Part shown: positions 32,254 through 44,900 of the stretch, one piece after another
How the letters are laid out: each line of letters starts with the position of its first letter
Numbering within the stretch: the first letter of the stretch is position 1
Assembly: GCA_029964075.1 (NCBI GenBank)
Contig: CM057129.1
Span: forward strand, 20,885,430-20,949,429
Reading direction: 5' to 3'
DNA length: 64,000 nucleotides
DNA from: Patiria pectinifera
Taxonomy: Eukaryota; Echinodermata; Asteroidea; Valvatida; Asterinidae
The notes under the pieces: generated by a model
What the model was told of the DNA's origin: nothing
Seen by the model: the letters and a program-made list of their open reading frames with translations, nothing else
Databases searched by the model: none
Translations under genes and position numbers: made by a program

Positions 32254-35237
32254 TCCTATACTGTGCAGAAACCTCCGCTGGAGTATACTCGCACATTGGT
32301 TGAAGTGCAAACAAGCAGGTGCAGACATAACTCGAGGCATAAAAAGACAAATATGCATGTGCAAGTAAAAACATGCAGCAGCTATTTTGGGACAGGTTGG
32401 TTATAAATCTGAAGGTGACACCGTTCACTCTGGTCTTGAAGACATCCAGGGTTGGTGACTCAACAACTTGCTGGGGCAGTGAGTTCCACAGGCGGATGGT
32501 GTCTGGGAAGAAGGAGCCCTTCAGTATGGTTGTACGGGTGGGTGGGATGAGGAATTTCTGGCTATTGCCTCTGGTAGATGAGTTGACCGGGAAAAGGTGG
32601 TTGTCAGGGATGTCGATGAGTTTGTTGGTGATCCGGTACATCATTGTGACTTTGGAGATGGCTCTTCGGTGTTGTAGAGACTCCCAACCCAGTTTACTCG
32701 GCATGGTGTTGACACTGCTGTCTCTGGAGTAGATATTCATGATGTACCGGGCAGCACTACGCTGGACAGATTCAATTTTGGTGATGTTCCTTTTTGTGGA
32801 AGGGTCCCATACGCAACTTGTATACTCAGCAATAGGCCGCACAAGGGTGGTATAGCAGCGGGTCTTTACTTCACGAGGGCGTGAGTTGCTCAAGTTGCGT
32901 CGTAGGAAGCCAAGGGATCTCAAGCACTTCCTGGAGGTGGTGTCTACATGTCTGTTCCAGGATAAGTTGTCTGTGAGTTCTACCCCTAGGTATTTAGCTG
33001 ATGGTACTGCCTTCAGAGGGTGGTTGTGGATGGAAATTACCGGTTTGCGACGTTTGGTGATGCGATGTACTTGACATTTCTCTGGATGGAACTCCATGAG
33101 CCATTTCCTCTCCCACTCCTGCATGGTGTTGAGGTCCTGCAGGAGCTGGTTGGTATCGTCGATGTTGTTTATGACACGGTAGATAGCACTGTCATCAGCA
33201 AACAGTCTAACACTGGAGTCTTCAGAAATACAGCCTGGGAGGTCATTGATAAAGGCCAAGAATAGAAGGGGGCCAAGGACAGTACCCTGGGGTACGCCGG
33301 ATGACACAGGGGATTGAGCTGACGACCCCCCCTCCAGGACAACTTTCTGGACTCTACCCTGAAGGAAGTTGCTGATCCAGGTAAGTGCACTGCCATTGAT
33401 GCCGTAGTAATTCAGCTTATGGAGGAGACGGAGATGGGGAACGAATGCCTTCGAAAAGTCAAATAGTATGAGGTCAGTTTGAAGACCTTCATCCAGGTTG
33501 TGGGCAATGTCATCCATGGTGATGATGAGCTGGGATTCAAATGAGCGGGCCTTAGGAAACCGTGTTGATTGTCAGACAGGATGTTGTAAGACTGGAAGTG
33601 CTGCATGATGGAGCTGTGTATGATATGCTCTAGATGTTTGCAGCAGATGGCTGTGAGTGAGATGGGCCTGTATTAATAGTTGGCTGGTTTTTCCTATCTC
33701 CTTTCTTGAATACAGGTGCAACGGTGGCCGATTTCCATATTTCAGGGAGATCCCCACTATCCAACGAGGCTTGGTACAAGATGGAGAGTACAGGTCCAAG
33801 GCTGTTAGCAAGTTCTTTCAGTGGACGAGCTGGAATATTATCTGGGCCGGTGCCTTTATGAGGATTTATTTTCTTCAGCATTTTGATTACACCGTTGACA
33901 TTTATCTGTATGTGATCCATGGTAGGAAATGGACTAGGGCCAAGGACTGGCATGGTGGATGGATCCTCGTCTTTGTTGAAGACTGAACAAAACTGGTCGT
34001 TGAGAATATTTGCCTTATCCTTACTTCCAGTGTATGTACATGTAGCTCCTCTGGGGCCACGGAGAGGGGCAACACCATTGTTGTCACAGCGCTTGCTTGA
34101 GATATGGCTCAAGAAACGCTTGGGATTTGACTTGAGATCTGGGCACACAATGTTGTTGATGTAGTTGTTGTATGCTTCTCTGCATGCGTTCTGCATACGT
34201 TTCTTTAGGACGTTGTACCTGGCCCAGTGACGATGATTGCGATGACGGCGATGGGAGCAAGCCTTGTTGTAAGCACGCTGTTTCTGCCTACTGAGCTGCT
34301 TGATTTTGCGGGTTATCCATGGCTGGTTGAAACGACTAGATGTGAATTTGGATAGAACAAGGTCCAAGATTTGGGAAAGTTTTCACTCTATGGTGTCCCA
34401 CATCTCGCTGACAGGGGATGAAGCGTCAAATTTGGTTACAAATTCATCTTTCATCTTATTTCCTTCACAGCGGATCTGTTGCATGTCAGCCTTATTCCAA
34501 AGGTATATTTTCCTTCTCACCGGTCTGTGGCGTTTAGGCTTGATGTTTGTGTCAACGAAGACGATCTCATGATCACTAATGCCTGGAATTGGGAGGCACT
34601 TGTTAATACATGATGGTCTGTTGGTGAGGAACAGATCTAGGGTATTGTCTAGTCTGGTGGGAAACGAAACAATCTGATCAAGTCCAGATTCGGCCAGTGT
34701 GGTGATGAAATTATTACTAACGCTTTGTGAATACCGATGACCAATGACAGATGAACTGGACCACTCAATGTCGGGCAGGTTAAGGTCGCCTCCTATCCGC
34801 ACAATGGATGTCCTGTTGTTGCTGGAAATGTTACGTATGTAGCTACACAGGCACTCTAATTAGTTCTCATTTGAGCGTGGGGGCGGTATACAGCGCCAAA
34901 AATGAGAGATTCGCGTGTTTGTGATTTGGCGTTTCTGTGTTTGAGATCTATCTCGACAAAGAGTGCCTCACAATCGTCGGCTGTCTGGATTCTTTTTTCC
35001 ATGCAGACCAGGACCCACGCCAATGGCGACTCCACCACAACTGTCTGATCTGTCCCTCCTATACAGCTCATAGTCTAGTTCGGAGGGAAAGATTTCATGG
35101 TTAGAAATGTTAGGATTTAACAAGGTTTCTGTAAGGATGACAATGCCAGGTTTAGCGGTGTGCAGGATGTTCCAGAATTCCACCAGTTTATTTCTGATGC
35201 TACGACAGATTCTACCTGTTTTTCCTCTGTCAGACAT
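32218..35237 (-). pseudogene. Decayed non-LTR retrotransposon (jockey/CR1-like), endonuclease plus RT
   Basis: Reading the minus strand from 35237, an apurinic-type endonuclease domain comes first (PGIVILTETLLNPNIS near 35165-35120; GGDLNLPDIEW near 34795; ISDHEIVF near 34570). The reverse transcriptase follows (GTGPDNIPARPLKEL near 33855; IWKSATVAPVFKKGD near 33735; FDFSKAF near 33460; SGVPQGTVLGPLLF near 33290; FADDSAIY near 33200; YLGVELTDNLSW near 32985). The longest intact piece is 33517-32183. At least four frame changes or stops separate the pieces, and about two residues are missing after FSKAF, so the copy is dead. The catalytic FADD is kept. Clade assignment is by general resemblance only. 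Confidence 0.85.
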
Positions 35238-35256
35238 CCCATCGCTGCCACCAATG

Positions 35257-35615
35257 TAACGTCGACCGGATCCTGGGTTGTCACACGCCAGACGAAGGAA
35301 ACCACAGACACTATTCTTCAGGGTTTCAGGGCTCTAGGCCATTTATTCTAGCCACTTTCTTACACGATGCTCTCTCCTTTTACGCACACAACTCACAACC
35401 AAGACACATTATACAAAAATGTCACACTACTGAGTCGGCGCCGTCCAGCAACGGGTCTCCCTGGCCAAGGGCAGGGGTCCCGACGCTACGGTTGCACCGT
35501 GAGTCTGTGCTTGCGCCTTCTGCCGGCGGCCCAAAATTGGGTTGTTGTTTTTTGGAGGGGCGGACCATTTTGACGTTGGTGGCGCCACTTACACCCCTAT
35601 TATACTACTCGACAA
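35257..35615. repeat. Possible LTR or other retroelement terminus
   Basis: Starts tgtaacgtcg, like the gypsy LTRs here (tgtaacgtct). On the minus strand it is followed by ttggtggcagcgatgggat, which resembles the primer-site tract next to the gypsy LTR. A TTTATT (minus AATAAA) lies about 85 bp in. No second copy was found, so it may equally be the 5' UTR of the adjoining LINE. Confidence 0.25.
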
Positions 35616-36103
35616 TAGACCACATACATATTACAGACTATCTATTCAGGGTACATTAAAAAAAAAACAGGGTAAATAGGATGAACTGCACACACTACTA
35701 AAGAAAAATAATAAAGTGCATGCACACGAGCAAATATAAAATTACCAATACAAAAGAAACATAAAACAAATAAACCTAAAATAAAAAAAATATAATGTAA
35801 AATTTTTATAAAATAAAAAGAACAAAAATACACCTCGCTTAAAACCCAAAATGAAACCGAAGCAAGAAAAACCCTGAAACTTAAAAAGGACGCATGAGAA
35901 AATCGACGATCATAACCCAAGTAACAAAAATATTTTAAAAAGCTGGTTATAGGGCCTACTCTAGAAGTTACATATCAATCCACTGTGGCTCGGATCTGGC
36001 ATTATAGAACACATACGAAGCTGCTACAGCCAATTTGCCAATTTTGTTGGGTACTTTTTTGCACTCCCTTTCACCCACGTGTTTCAGAAGCTAATTAAAC
36101 ACT

Positions 36104-36382
36104 GTTTTTTTGTTGTTGTTTTTTCTTGTGACAATGCCAAGACTTCCCACCTCTAGGCAGATAAGTTGACAGCCGAAATGTCATGTCACTTTGTAGTTGA
36201 GAGTACCGTTCCAGTTTTCTGGTTCTAGCCTTTGGGCACAAACAAAACATGTTGGACTCAAACCGCACAGTCAATTCCATTAAAACCACTTTATGGTCAG
36301 GCTTCCCAGAGGTAGGCAGAATACTTGCTGGAACAGTGCCCTCATTGATACGCATACCTTGAAGGTCTGCAACCCTGCACAT
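36104..36382 (-). pseudogene. LINE-like fragment, endonuclease C-terminal region
   Basis: A 95-codon minus-strand frame contains KPDHKVVLMELTVRFESNM and ARTRKLERYSQL. This resembles the segment after the SDH motif in LINE proteins, where SDH-x-V-x-L-E-L-T-V is followed by an RK-rich YxxL helix. The Ser of SDH reads Pro here. Isolated fragment. The surrounding 35616-36766 shows no other gene. Confidence 0.45.
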
Positions 36383-36766
36383 ACAGCGCCATGTTCATAT
36401 TGTTTGATACTGCAGAGGATTGTAGGGTCTTAAAGCGTGCTACAACATTGTTGTGTCTGAATCGTATTGTGAAAAAAGTTGTATTGTTACAGCCAAGACA
36501 AATCTGTTTCAAGCTTCTAGTGGTTACGATATCGCCAATGGATAAACATAAATGTACATTTCAATGTTACTTTGCATAGGATAATGATATTCTTTAAAAA
36601 CTAATTAACTTCTATATCAGTAAAATTGCTGGATGTGTCAAAATGCTAAAACCGTATTTTCTAAATACTACCAAACTGTTGACATCATCGCTAATCACAT
36701 TAATATGCACTTACAGTATTACACTTCTAGTATCACACACCTGTGCTGAAAATCCACTGATAAATA

Positions 36767-37265
36767 TTAGGAATAGTGTGTACACATAAACATCTTTGAT
36801 GCAACAGTCGGATTGATAAACAATATATACATATACAGTGTACATAACCAATTTTCACTTAAACTAAAAACGCACCTGCATCAGTATGAAAATGAAAGCA
36901 CACACGGGTACTACTTTGACAAACATGTACTGCTTTGCAATACATATCCACTGCATTTTCTTCCATTTCAGCTACATTTACATCTAAGCTACGTATCAGA
37001 AAAATCGCTTGATGTATCAAAATGCAACAACACAATTGCGGTAAAAGTCCACTGATGAAAGTAAGGAATACTGTGTACGCACAAACATCCTTGATGCAAC
37101 AGTCATTAACAAAATATACATATACAGTGTATACATCTGTCAATGAAAATCTTACAGAAAAAAATCACCTGCATCAGTTTGAAACTGAAAGGCACAAACT
37201 ACTTTGGCACAAACTACTTTGACAAACATTTTCAATACCTATCCACTGCATTGTTTTCGATTTGA
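36767..37265. repeat. Direct duplication of about 295 bp, 3' flank of gene C
   Basis: Counterpart of 11347-11850. Anchor atc(c/t)ttgatgcaacagtc occurs at 36791 and 37086. The second copy has a small internal repeat of tactttg(a/g)ca. Confidence 0.75.
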
Positions 37266-37539
37266 GCTACATAACATGTACATCTCTGAATTGTTGTATG
37301 AGTTGAATCAATGTGTCAATATAATTTATACAAATATTTTCTTTTTAAAAATTGTTATAACTTCCTAATCACAAGTAGATTTCAGTAGATTTCAGGACTG
37401 TGGCATGGTAGTGCCATAGTACTGAGTATAGAATCCCTAAGTGGTTACACCCGCCTAACAAGTGAATCCTGAGCAACACCCTTGAACAAAGAAATTGAAA
37501 AAAAAAGTAGGAAGCCACCAATATACATGTAGGGCTGAA

Positions 37540-37613
37540 TAGCTCAAACAGACAGGCGCTGGTATGTGCAACCCGGATGTCCAGTTTTAAATCCTACTCC
37601 AGTCAATTCCTTT
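37540..37613 (+). repeat. tRNA-like (SINE head or pseudo-tRNA) segment
   Basis: Unit C counterpart of 12087-12160, with tagctcaaacagacaggc and ccagttttaaatcc. Further decayed. Confidence 0.4.
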
Positions 37614-38993
37614 GTTCAACTGTAACTCAAAAAGCAATGAAAGAACTATCACCAAAGTGTAAATACTAATTAAGTACGTGTATAAAAAAAAACCTCAAAT
37701 ATTTTACATTAAGTGGGTAAAGAAAACACCTTGGCCAAATTTCATTGCTCTGTTTAACATGAATTCTGCGCTTACAGAATTCTTGGTTAATAGATCCACA
37801 CATGCACAAGATCCCAAAATGTCTGGCTTACGCTTGAAATAGTGGGGGTGTCTACTTGACAAGCAGTGCTTTTGGGGAATCCCCACCCACATTTACTCTT
37901 CTCCAATTTGTTGTGATATCAATTAATGTTGACAACGATATCATATCTTGTAATGTGGAAATCATGTAAGGTAAAGTTGTTTTTTATTGGTTTGCAGAAA
38001 TTCTTTGCTTACAATGTGCAGACCTACGAAATTTACCCAAGTCACTATTTCTTCATAAGTTCATTGGACCTCTCACTGCTACGGCTGGTTCACGAATTTG
38101 ATGTCACGATCATACCAAACAAAAGCGGAATTAATGTGTTCAAAAAGCTGAAACGTATTCAAAATTCACATTTGCATTGACAATGAACCGGCCTTTCTTT
38201 GCCTAAAGCTCGAGTTGTAGTCAAGTGCACATTTCAATCAAAAGTCTCAAGTCAAGACACAACTTACTCAAATGAAATGTATCAAAGGCTTTCCTTCGCC
38301 TAGAGGCAAAGGAAGCCTTTGTTCACCTCCTGTTTGTGACTCAATTGTGATGGACTATTGATTTCACCCATACTGGAATTTGTATCCTTGTGGCTACATT
38401 TCTTTGTTCTCGTGTACTAAAGTTTTCGAGTTTGAAAGTGTACTATCAAAATAATGCTCCTATTTTAACCAGAATTAATTTCCTGGGCTGAAATTCGGAC
38501 TAAATATCCCTTACATGTACATAAAATACTTAAAGTTGCGAGAGATCAACACAGTACACATTGAAAATTCCTAGTTTTTGAGTAAAATCCATATGTACAT
38601 TTGTGTTTATTTAGTGACAACCTTGTGGAGACGTATTCACCTATAGAAATTGCTCTGTGGAGACAGATACAATCTTTTGTTCCCTATTGTGCTCATTTCT
38701 CCACAGGGTACCGTGTGCCAGATCACTCGTGCTGAACTTGAGCTTGACCTGTGACTCTGTGACTCTAAGGGCCAGTTCATGCTCGGCGCAAATGTGCATG
38801 GAAATTTGTGAGGTCATTTCAATTGAGTTGAAATGAGTTGAACAAGTCAAATTGAGTTGAACACATTTCAACTCGGGAGAATATTGCTGCAATTGTTATG
38901 TGAGGTCAAATTCACTTCACATTTAAATACAAGTGATGCATGAGCCAGCCTTATTACATGACTTTATAGTGAGTGATAAATCCTCCGTGTATT

Positions 38994-41900
38994 TTAGGCG
39001 GGACATTTAGCCAGGTCCGTTTCGGGCCCGTCCACTTGGAATCTCCCCATCAACACATTGGAGTTCAGCCGTCCACCAGTACTTGGGCCTGGCTGCTGAC
39101 CGCCGGCAAACACATCAAAGCGTCCCGGCTGAAGGACCAGGCGGTCAGTGTAGGCTGCTCTCACACGGGCCGGAATGGACAAAATGACCGTTGCAGTCTG
39201 AAGTGTGGTGATGCTGATGCGTTTGAAGGCTGCCAACTGGATCTTGGGCACTGGGACGGTCGCGTCCAGCCACTGAATGTAGACTTGGACAACCTACAAA
39301 ATGCAAAAGATCCCTTTGGTAAAATGAATAATTAGGAGGATCAAAGACATTTACAAGAGCAGCCTTTCCTCTTGAGGTACGGTATGTTTAATAATGCTTT
39401 GTCCTTGGTTTTTTTGGGGGACCCTACTGTTATTCAATGCTGGGAAGGTAACAGACTCGCTGTGGAGATGTACTTGAAAGCCTGGTGTTTATAAATGATA
39501 TTTATTTGAGAACTGTGTCCACACAGTGCATTTTGCAAAAAAAATCTTATCCCTCCTACATGCATGCACACCAAGAGAGTTTGCAGGCCATTTTGCATAG
39601 CAATTAAGCGACATTCTGTACATGTACAATGTTGAATTCAAAGTCTACAGCAGTGGCTATTACCGGTATGTTGGATTTGAATCTATGTTACCCAAAATTG
39701 TTGAAACATTATTTGCAACCAACATATTGTCTCCCTGTCAAAGCAGTGTAATATTGCTTTTAACATGCTTAAAGTCAGTCAATGTTAAATTCTAGACCAA
39801 CGTAAGAGCATGTAATTGTTTGAATCTCACAAATTTGGAAACAAAATTCCTTACCAGTACCTGCCTCAAATGGCTTGGTTATTTGAAACTTTCCCACCAT
39901 TTTTACCTACATGTTTTAACCCCTTAAGCACGGGTTATAATGGGGACATTCCTCCACACATAAAGCAAGTGGCCCGCATGACTGCACAGCCTTTGTGTGG
40001 TAGCTGCACAAAAGCAGCACCTGTGGAACTACCCACTAGCCATGTGCCATGGCATACCACAGCTGGTAACTGCATTCCAATGAGGATTAGCGGCCGCGGC
40101 CATGACCGCTTCCCGAGCGCATGGGGTTAATAAACATACATTGTGCGATATTAAAAAAGGCTTAATTTCCAGCTCATCAGGGGACAATGTACATGTACAT
40201 GCATAAATTTTCCACCTTCAAAATTTTTTTTCGGAGACGGATATATATAGTGGCAATTTCACAACCTTAGCTAAAACATTTAAAATTGGGCACTCGTGAC
40301 AGGGAACGTCCATGCCACTTTATCATTAATCTCTTCAAGATTCATAGCTTTTAGGCCATCAGCCTGGGGGTTTGGCCAGTATCAAATCAGGGTATAAATG
40401 ATTATAGTGCGCATGCGCAAGGTATACCGCCCCTACAGTGGTAACAATTAGCATTTTGAGGGACATTTTGAAAAAAGGGTGATAACACCCAAAAAGCTGC
40501 CACCGCTGCAATGCTATCACATATTTTCCCCTCATTATTCCCCTCCTTTGAAACCGGTGGCCAAAATTTTGGACCGAGGCTGATGGCCTATTTGCTCATC
40601 ATCAAAAAGCATGCAAAGGCTTTTACAAAGTACATGTATAAATCCAAGACAGTCATGAAACCTACCTCCTCTCCTGAGTATGCGCCCACATTTTTCAGAG
40701 TTACATTAACGAAAACGTCATTACACGGAGAGATGCTGACAGGTTCCACAACAAACTTCAAGTACTCAAACTTGGTATAGGAGAGTCCGTAACCAAACTG
40801 ATAGAGCGGTGTACCACTGAAGTAACGATAGGTGCGGTTCACCATGGAGTAGTTTGTCATTGGGGGTACCTGATGATAGCCGAAAAAAATTATGCAGTTT
40901 GAGTTTGTATTCCAACAAGCAGTGTTATAGGCCTAAGTCGAGTCCAAGTCCGAGTCTCAAGTCAATTGGTTAATGTCCGAGTCGGAGTCACTACCGGGTC
41001 GGTTGGCTGCTTCAATGTAAAATTTACATCCCCCGACGCAAAGATTCCGTTTTATAAAATGTTTGATTGCGATACCCGCTGCTGCATCAGACTCAAACCG
41101 GCAAGCCAACCCCGGGAAGCTCGATTTTAATTTCAAACTAGTAGTGTCATAGTTGATTTACTTGACTTGAGTCTGAGACCAAATCTCAAGTAATTTGGTT
41201 CAGGTCCGAGTCTGAGTCATGACTTCAACATTGCGAGTAACCTTCACTAGAAACCTCTGAGAGAAAACAGTCAATCTAACTGTAAACTGGCCAGTCCTCT
41301 CATCTGTCTTAATTCTCTGTCCAAACAGTGGCTTTATAATCCCCAACACCAAGTGTAATAAAGCCACATGTGCTATCACACAGCTGGTATATTGACAAGT
41401 GCAGGGGATTAGCAGCAGTATCTGATAACAGGGGCCAGATTGTTGACAAAGGGATTAACAAGATAAGAGTGTACCACTAGAAGTACTGTATTCTTTCTGA
41501 GTTTACAGGCCCTAACTGGGAAAGCTGCTAGAAGCACTTACACCTGATGTGCAGGAAAAAAATTATCTGAATTATGTTTTTAAAAGCTAATTTTGAGTTA
41601 AAAAATGACTCAAGACAAAAAGTGTTGTTGGGGACAGTCGAAGAGTCTGTCATGGGTTTGAGTCTCACCGAAGGATTCTCCATTACAACTCTTGGAAAGA
41701 ACTGATCACAGTGCTTATAAAACCTGTGTTGCTGACGGGTAAAAAGAAATAGGTAAAAAAAGGGGAATAACTAGAAGTATTACTTCCACATTACCTGGTC
41801 CATGGATGCAGGCCATGTGTAGGGAAGCCTTCCTGCTGGGTTGTTGGTACCCTGGTAGTTGGTAAACATGTTCCTGATGGCAATACCAGTAGCTTGGGCA

Positions 41901-44900
41901 GGAAAGAAGCACTGTACAATCACCGGGACAGCGGTGTTGTTGATGGCCCAGGAAATGTCAAATGGTCCGGCAGTGAAGAGCAGCAAGACAACTGGCTTAC
42001 CATTGGCTGGAGATAAGGGTAGAAATGAAGACCATCAGCCAGGCAACCCATCATCACAATGAGGACAAAATTGCTGAGGCTAGGCAACATGTATACATGA
42101 CAATTTTTCTTAATTCCAATATCAGGTTTTACCCTTCAAACCGGCTGGCTGGTTCAAATCTGATGTAGCAGCTGGTACCGCAAGGAAACTATTCATCAGA
42201 TGAAATTTGGGTCAGGGTGATGTAAATTCAATATAAGGTTTTGCCCATCACCGACATATAGACACAATAAAAGTGTGTCACCCCAGAGAGAAAGTGAGAA
42301 AATCACTCAGGTGAGACTCGAACCCATGACCTCCTGCATTCTTGTGCAGACTCGACCACCGAACTTTGCGGGATCAGCTGGCCAGTTCGATTGTCCGCAA
42401 TGGCCAATACGAACAAAACTACCCGATTATTTTGATTATTTTTCAATCATGTGAACACAGTTCATTCCACGAAACAAAGTGCAATGGTGACAACATTAAA
42501 AGCCTTCATAAGTTACATTACGAACATTACTTTACAAATCAACAACTAGTTCATCATCAATGGTCTATGAAGGAACTTCCTTGTAATGTGTAAACTCTTA
42601 CCAGCTTTGACAGCATCCTGCAGAAGTTGCAGTTGGCTGCCGGGCAGGGCGAGGTCTTTTCTGTCTCTACCCTCACTCTCCACCGTCACACCTGAAATAA
42701 CAACCAATAGCATCCAATGATTTACAGTTCACAGCGTACTCATAGAGTGGTAAATCAAAGTAGTGGTGTGCATCGGAACCGGGTACCCAAGTACCTGACC
42801 GCTGATGTCGGGAACTGGTTCCAGCTTTTGGGATCGGGTACCCGTATTCCAACATTGCAAATAAGTAACTTCTAAGACAATGAATAAGAAAGGTTTGGAA
42901 TGCCGTTTGTGAGGAATTTTCAAAATGAAAACCAGACTATAACAATGTAAAATCCAGAAATTTATATAAATCTTATTGGGTTTTGCTGACATAACTGTGA
43001 TTTTTTGTTCTTGTGGGCCCTGAGACAACACTGGGATTACAGTTTTTATAAATTACATTGGCAAAGGGCAAAAGCCTTGGAGATAAGATTAACAATAGAT
43101 TGATAGCCTTGATTCTGTTATATTTTTTGTTTCTCACCTGAACCCAGACAGACGACGACAAAATCAGAGCCGTTTATTGCCTGAACGACACTGGACTGGT
43201 TGTACAGGGCACAAACGGGGTTGTTACATCCTGCAGCAAAGCGAGTTTCATTGGCCAAGGGTTGCAGGCCAGCCAGTGGTGTGGTGACGTATTTTGGCAA
43301 CGGTGTGCCTGCATAGTCCCCAAACAACTGACCGGAGTCATTTCCAAACGGACCAACAATCTACGACCAAGCAAACACTACCACTACATAAGTGCATTAC
43401 AGGGCTTGAATTGAACGACGGCCACGACGGCCAGTGCCGTCGTTGCCTTCTTACTGGCCGAGGTGCCCCACAAAAAAATCCCTGTCTTCACGGCCAGTTT
43501 TGCCTTGCCCCATAATTACCTTGGCCGTCGTGCCCTTTTTGCAAAAACATGCATCAGCCTATTAAAACCACTACAATCCTTGATTCCAGTTGTTTTTCCA
43601 CACATTGACAATGTATTTGGATGCCATGCCAGCCCAATTAGTTGTCTTAATATCTCGCTGAATCAATCACACGCGCGCAGTACGGCCGGCCGGCCGGCCG
43701 TGGCCGGCTGGCCAAACACCGTCGATTCCCCGCTGTACGATGTACACACACGTGTACGTACATGTACACTGACAACTGAATCTCCAGTTCCTGTATGTGC
43801 CGATACTTCAAGTAGCGACACCCCCGCCGCGAAAATATATGTCAGTATTCGTACACACACATTCCAGCAGGAGTACGTACGGCAGATCTTACGTGCTGTC
43901 AACCGACTTTCTTTTTCCCAGTGCTTGCAGGCGCGGTATACAGAACGCATTGATGTTCGTGTACGAGGCAAACCAGCTTGGGGCATAGTCAAAACACGCG
44001 TGCACGTGGCGTTCCGAATTCCGATTGTCAAAAGCGGACATTTTAAATGGCGATGGTGTATTAATTATGGGCCCGATTCCCTAAGAGAACAAAATCAACT
44101 TTTAATCCACATTAAAAACATGCAGGTAGGTTATAGATAGAGGGCAGGGTTTCGAATTTTGAGGGGAATTTTGAGGGCAAACAACAACGAAAAAACGCAA
44201 CACGAAAATAGAGATGGCAATCGCACGTCACCAACCATAAAACTGCTTTAAAAAACGTAATTTCTATCCCCAAAAAGTGTTCAAAATTACAAAACAGGTG
44301 CAATGTAAGCTGAGAGAAGTCTGCTTTAGGTTGAAAAGGTACTTTTTTGAATGATAAAAACACCTTTGGCTCAAATTTGATCGAAACTAAAGGGGGGCCC
44401 TAAACTACATGATCGCTGATATAAATTCGCATTTTTTTTTAGCCGGCCTCTGTGCCCCTTCTGCAGATAAGTTTGGCCTTGGTGCCCTCCCGACTGGCCG
44501 TGGTGCCCTCTATAATTTTGCTCCATTCGAGGCCAAAGTGGCCTTGCCCTAAAAATTCCCAAATTCAAGGCCTGGCATTAAATTGTTTGAAAAAGAGAGA
44601 GTGTTTTAAAAGAAATCTATTTGTTCAATGAAGGTGCTACGTACCGGTATTTAGGACTCGTGATGACCTGCTAAACTTGCAAGGACCTGTGAGGACTTAC
44701 GAGATCTAGTGAGGACTTTGACTGCAACGTGTTCTTTTAAACACTTACCGCAAGCTTCAAAACACTTTTCAGTGGTAGTATGCCATCGTTCTTCAGCAAG
44801 ACAAAGCTCTTGACAGCAGCTTCTATGGCAAGATTCTGGTGTGCAATGCTTTCCACTACATCCTCGGCACGCAGCTTGGTGTAAGGGTTTCTGGCTGGTG

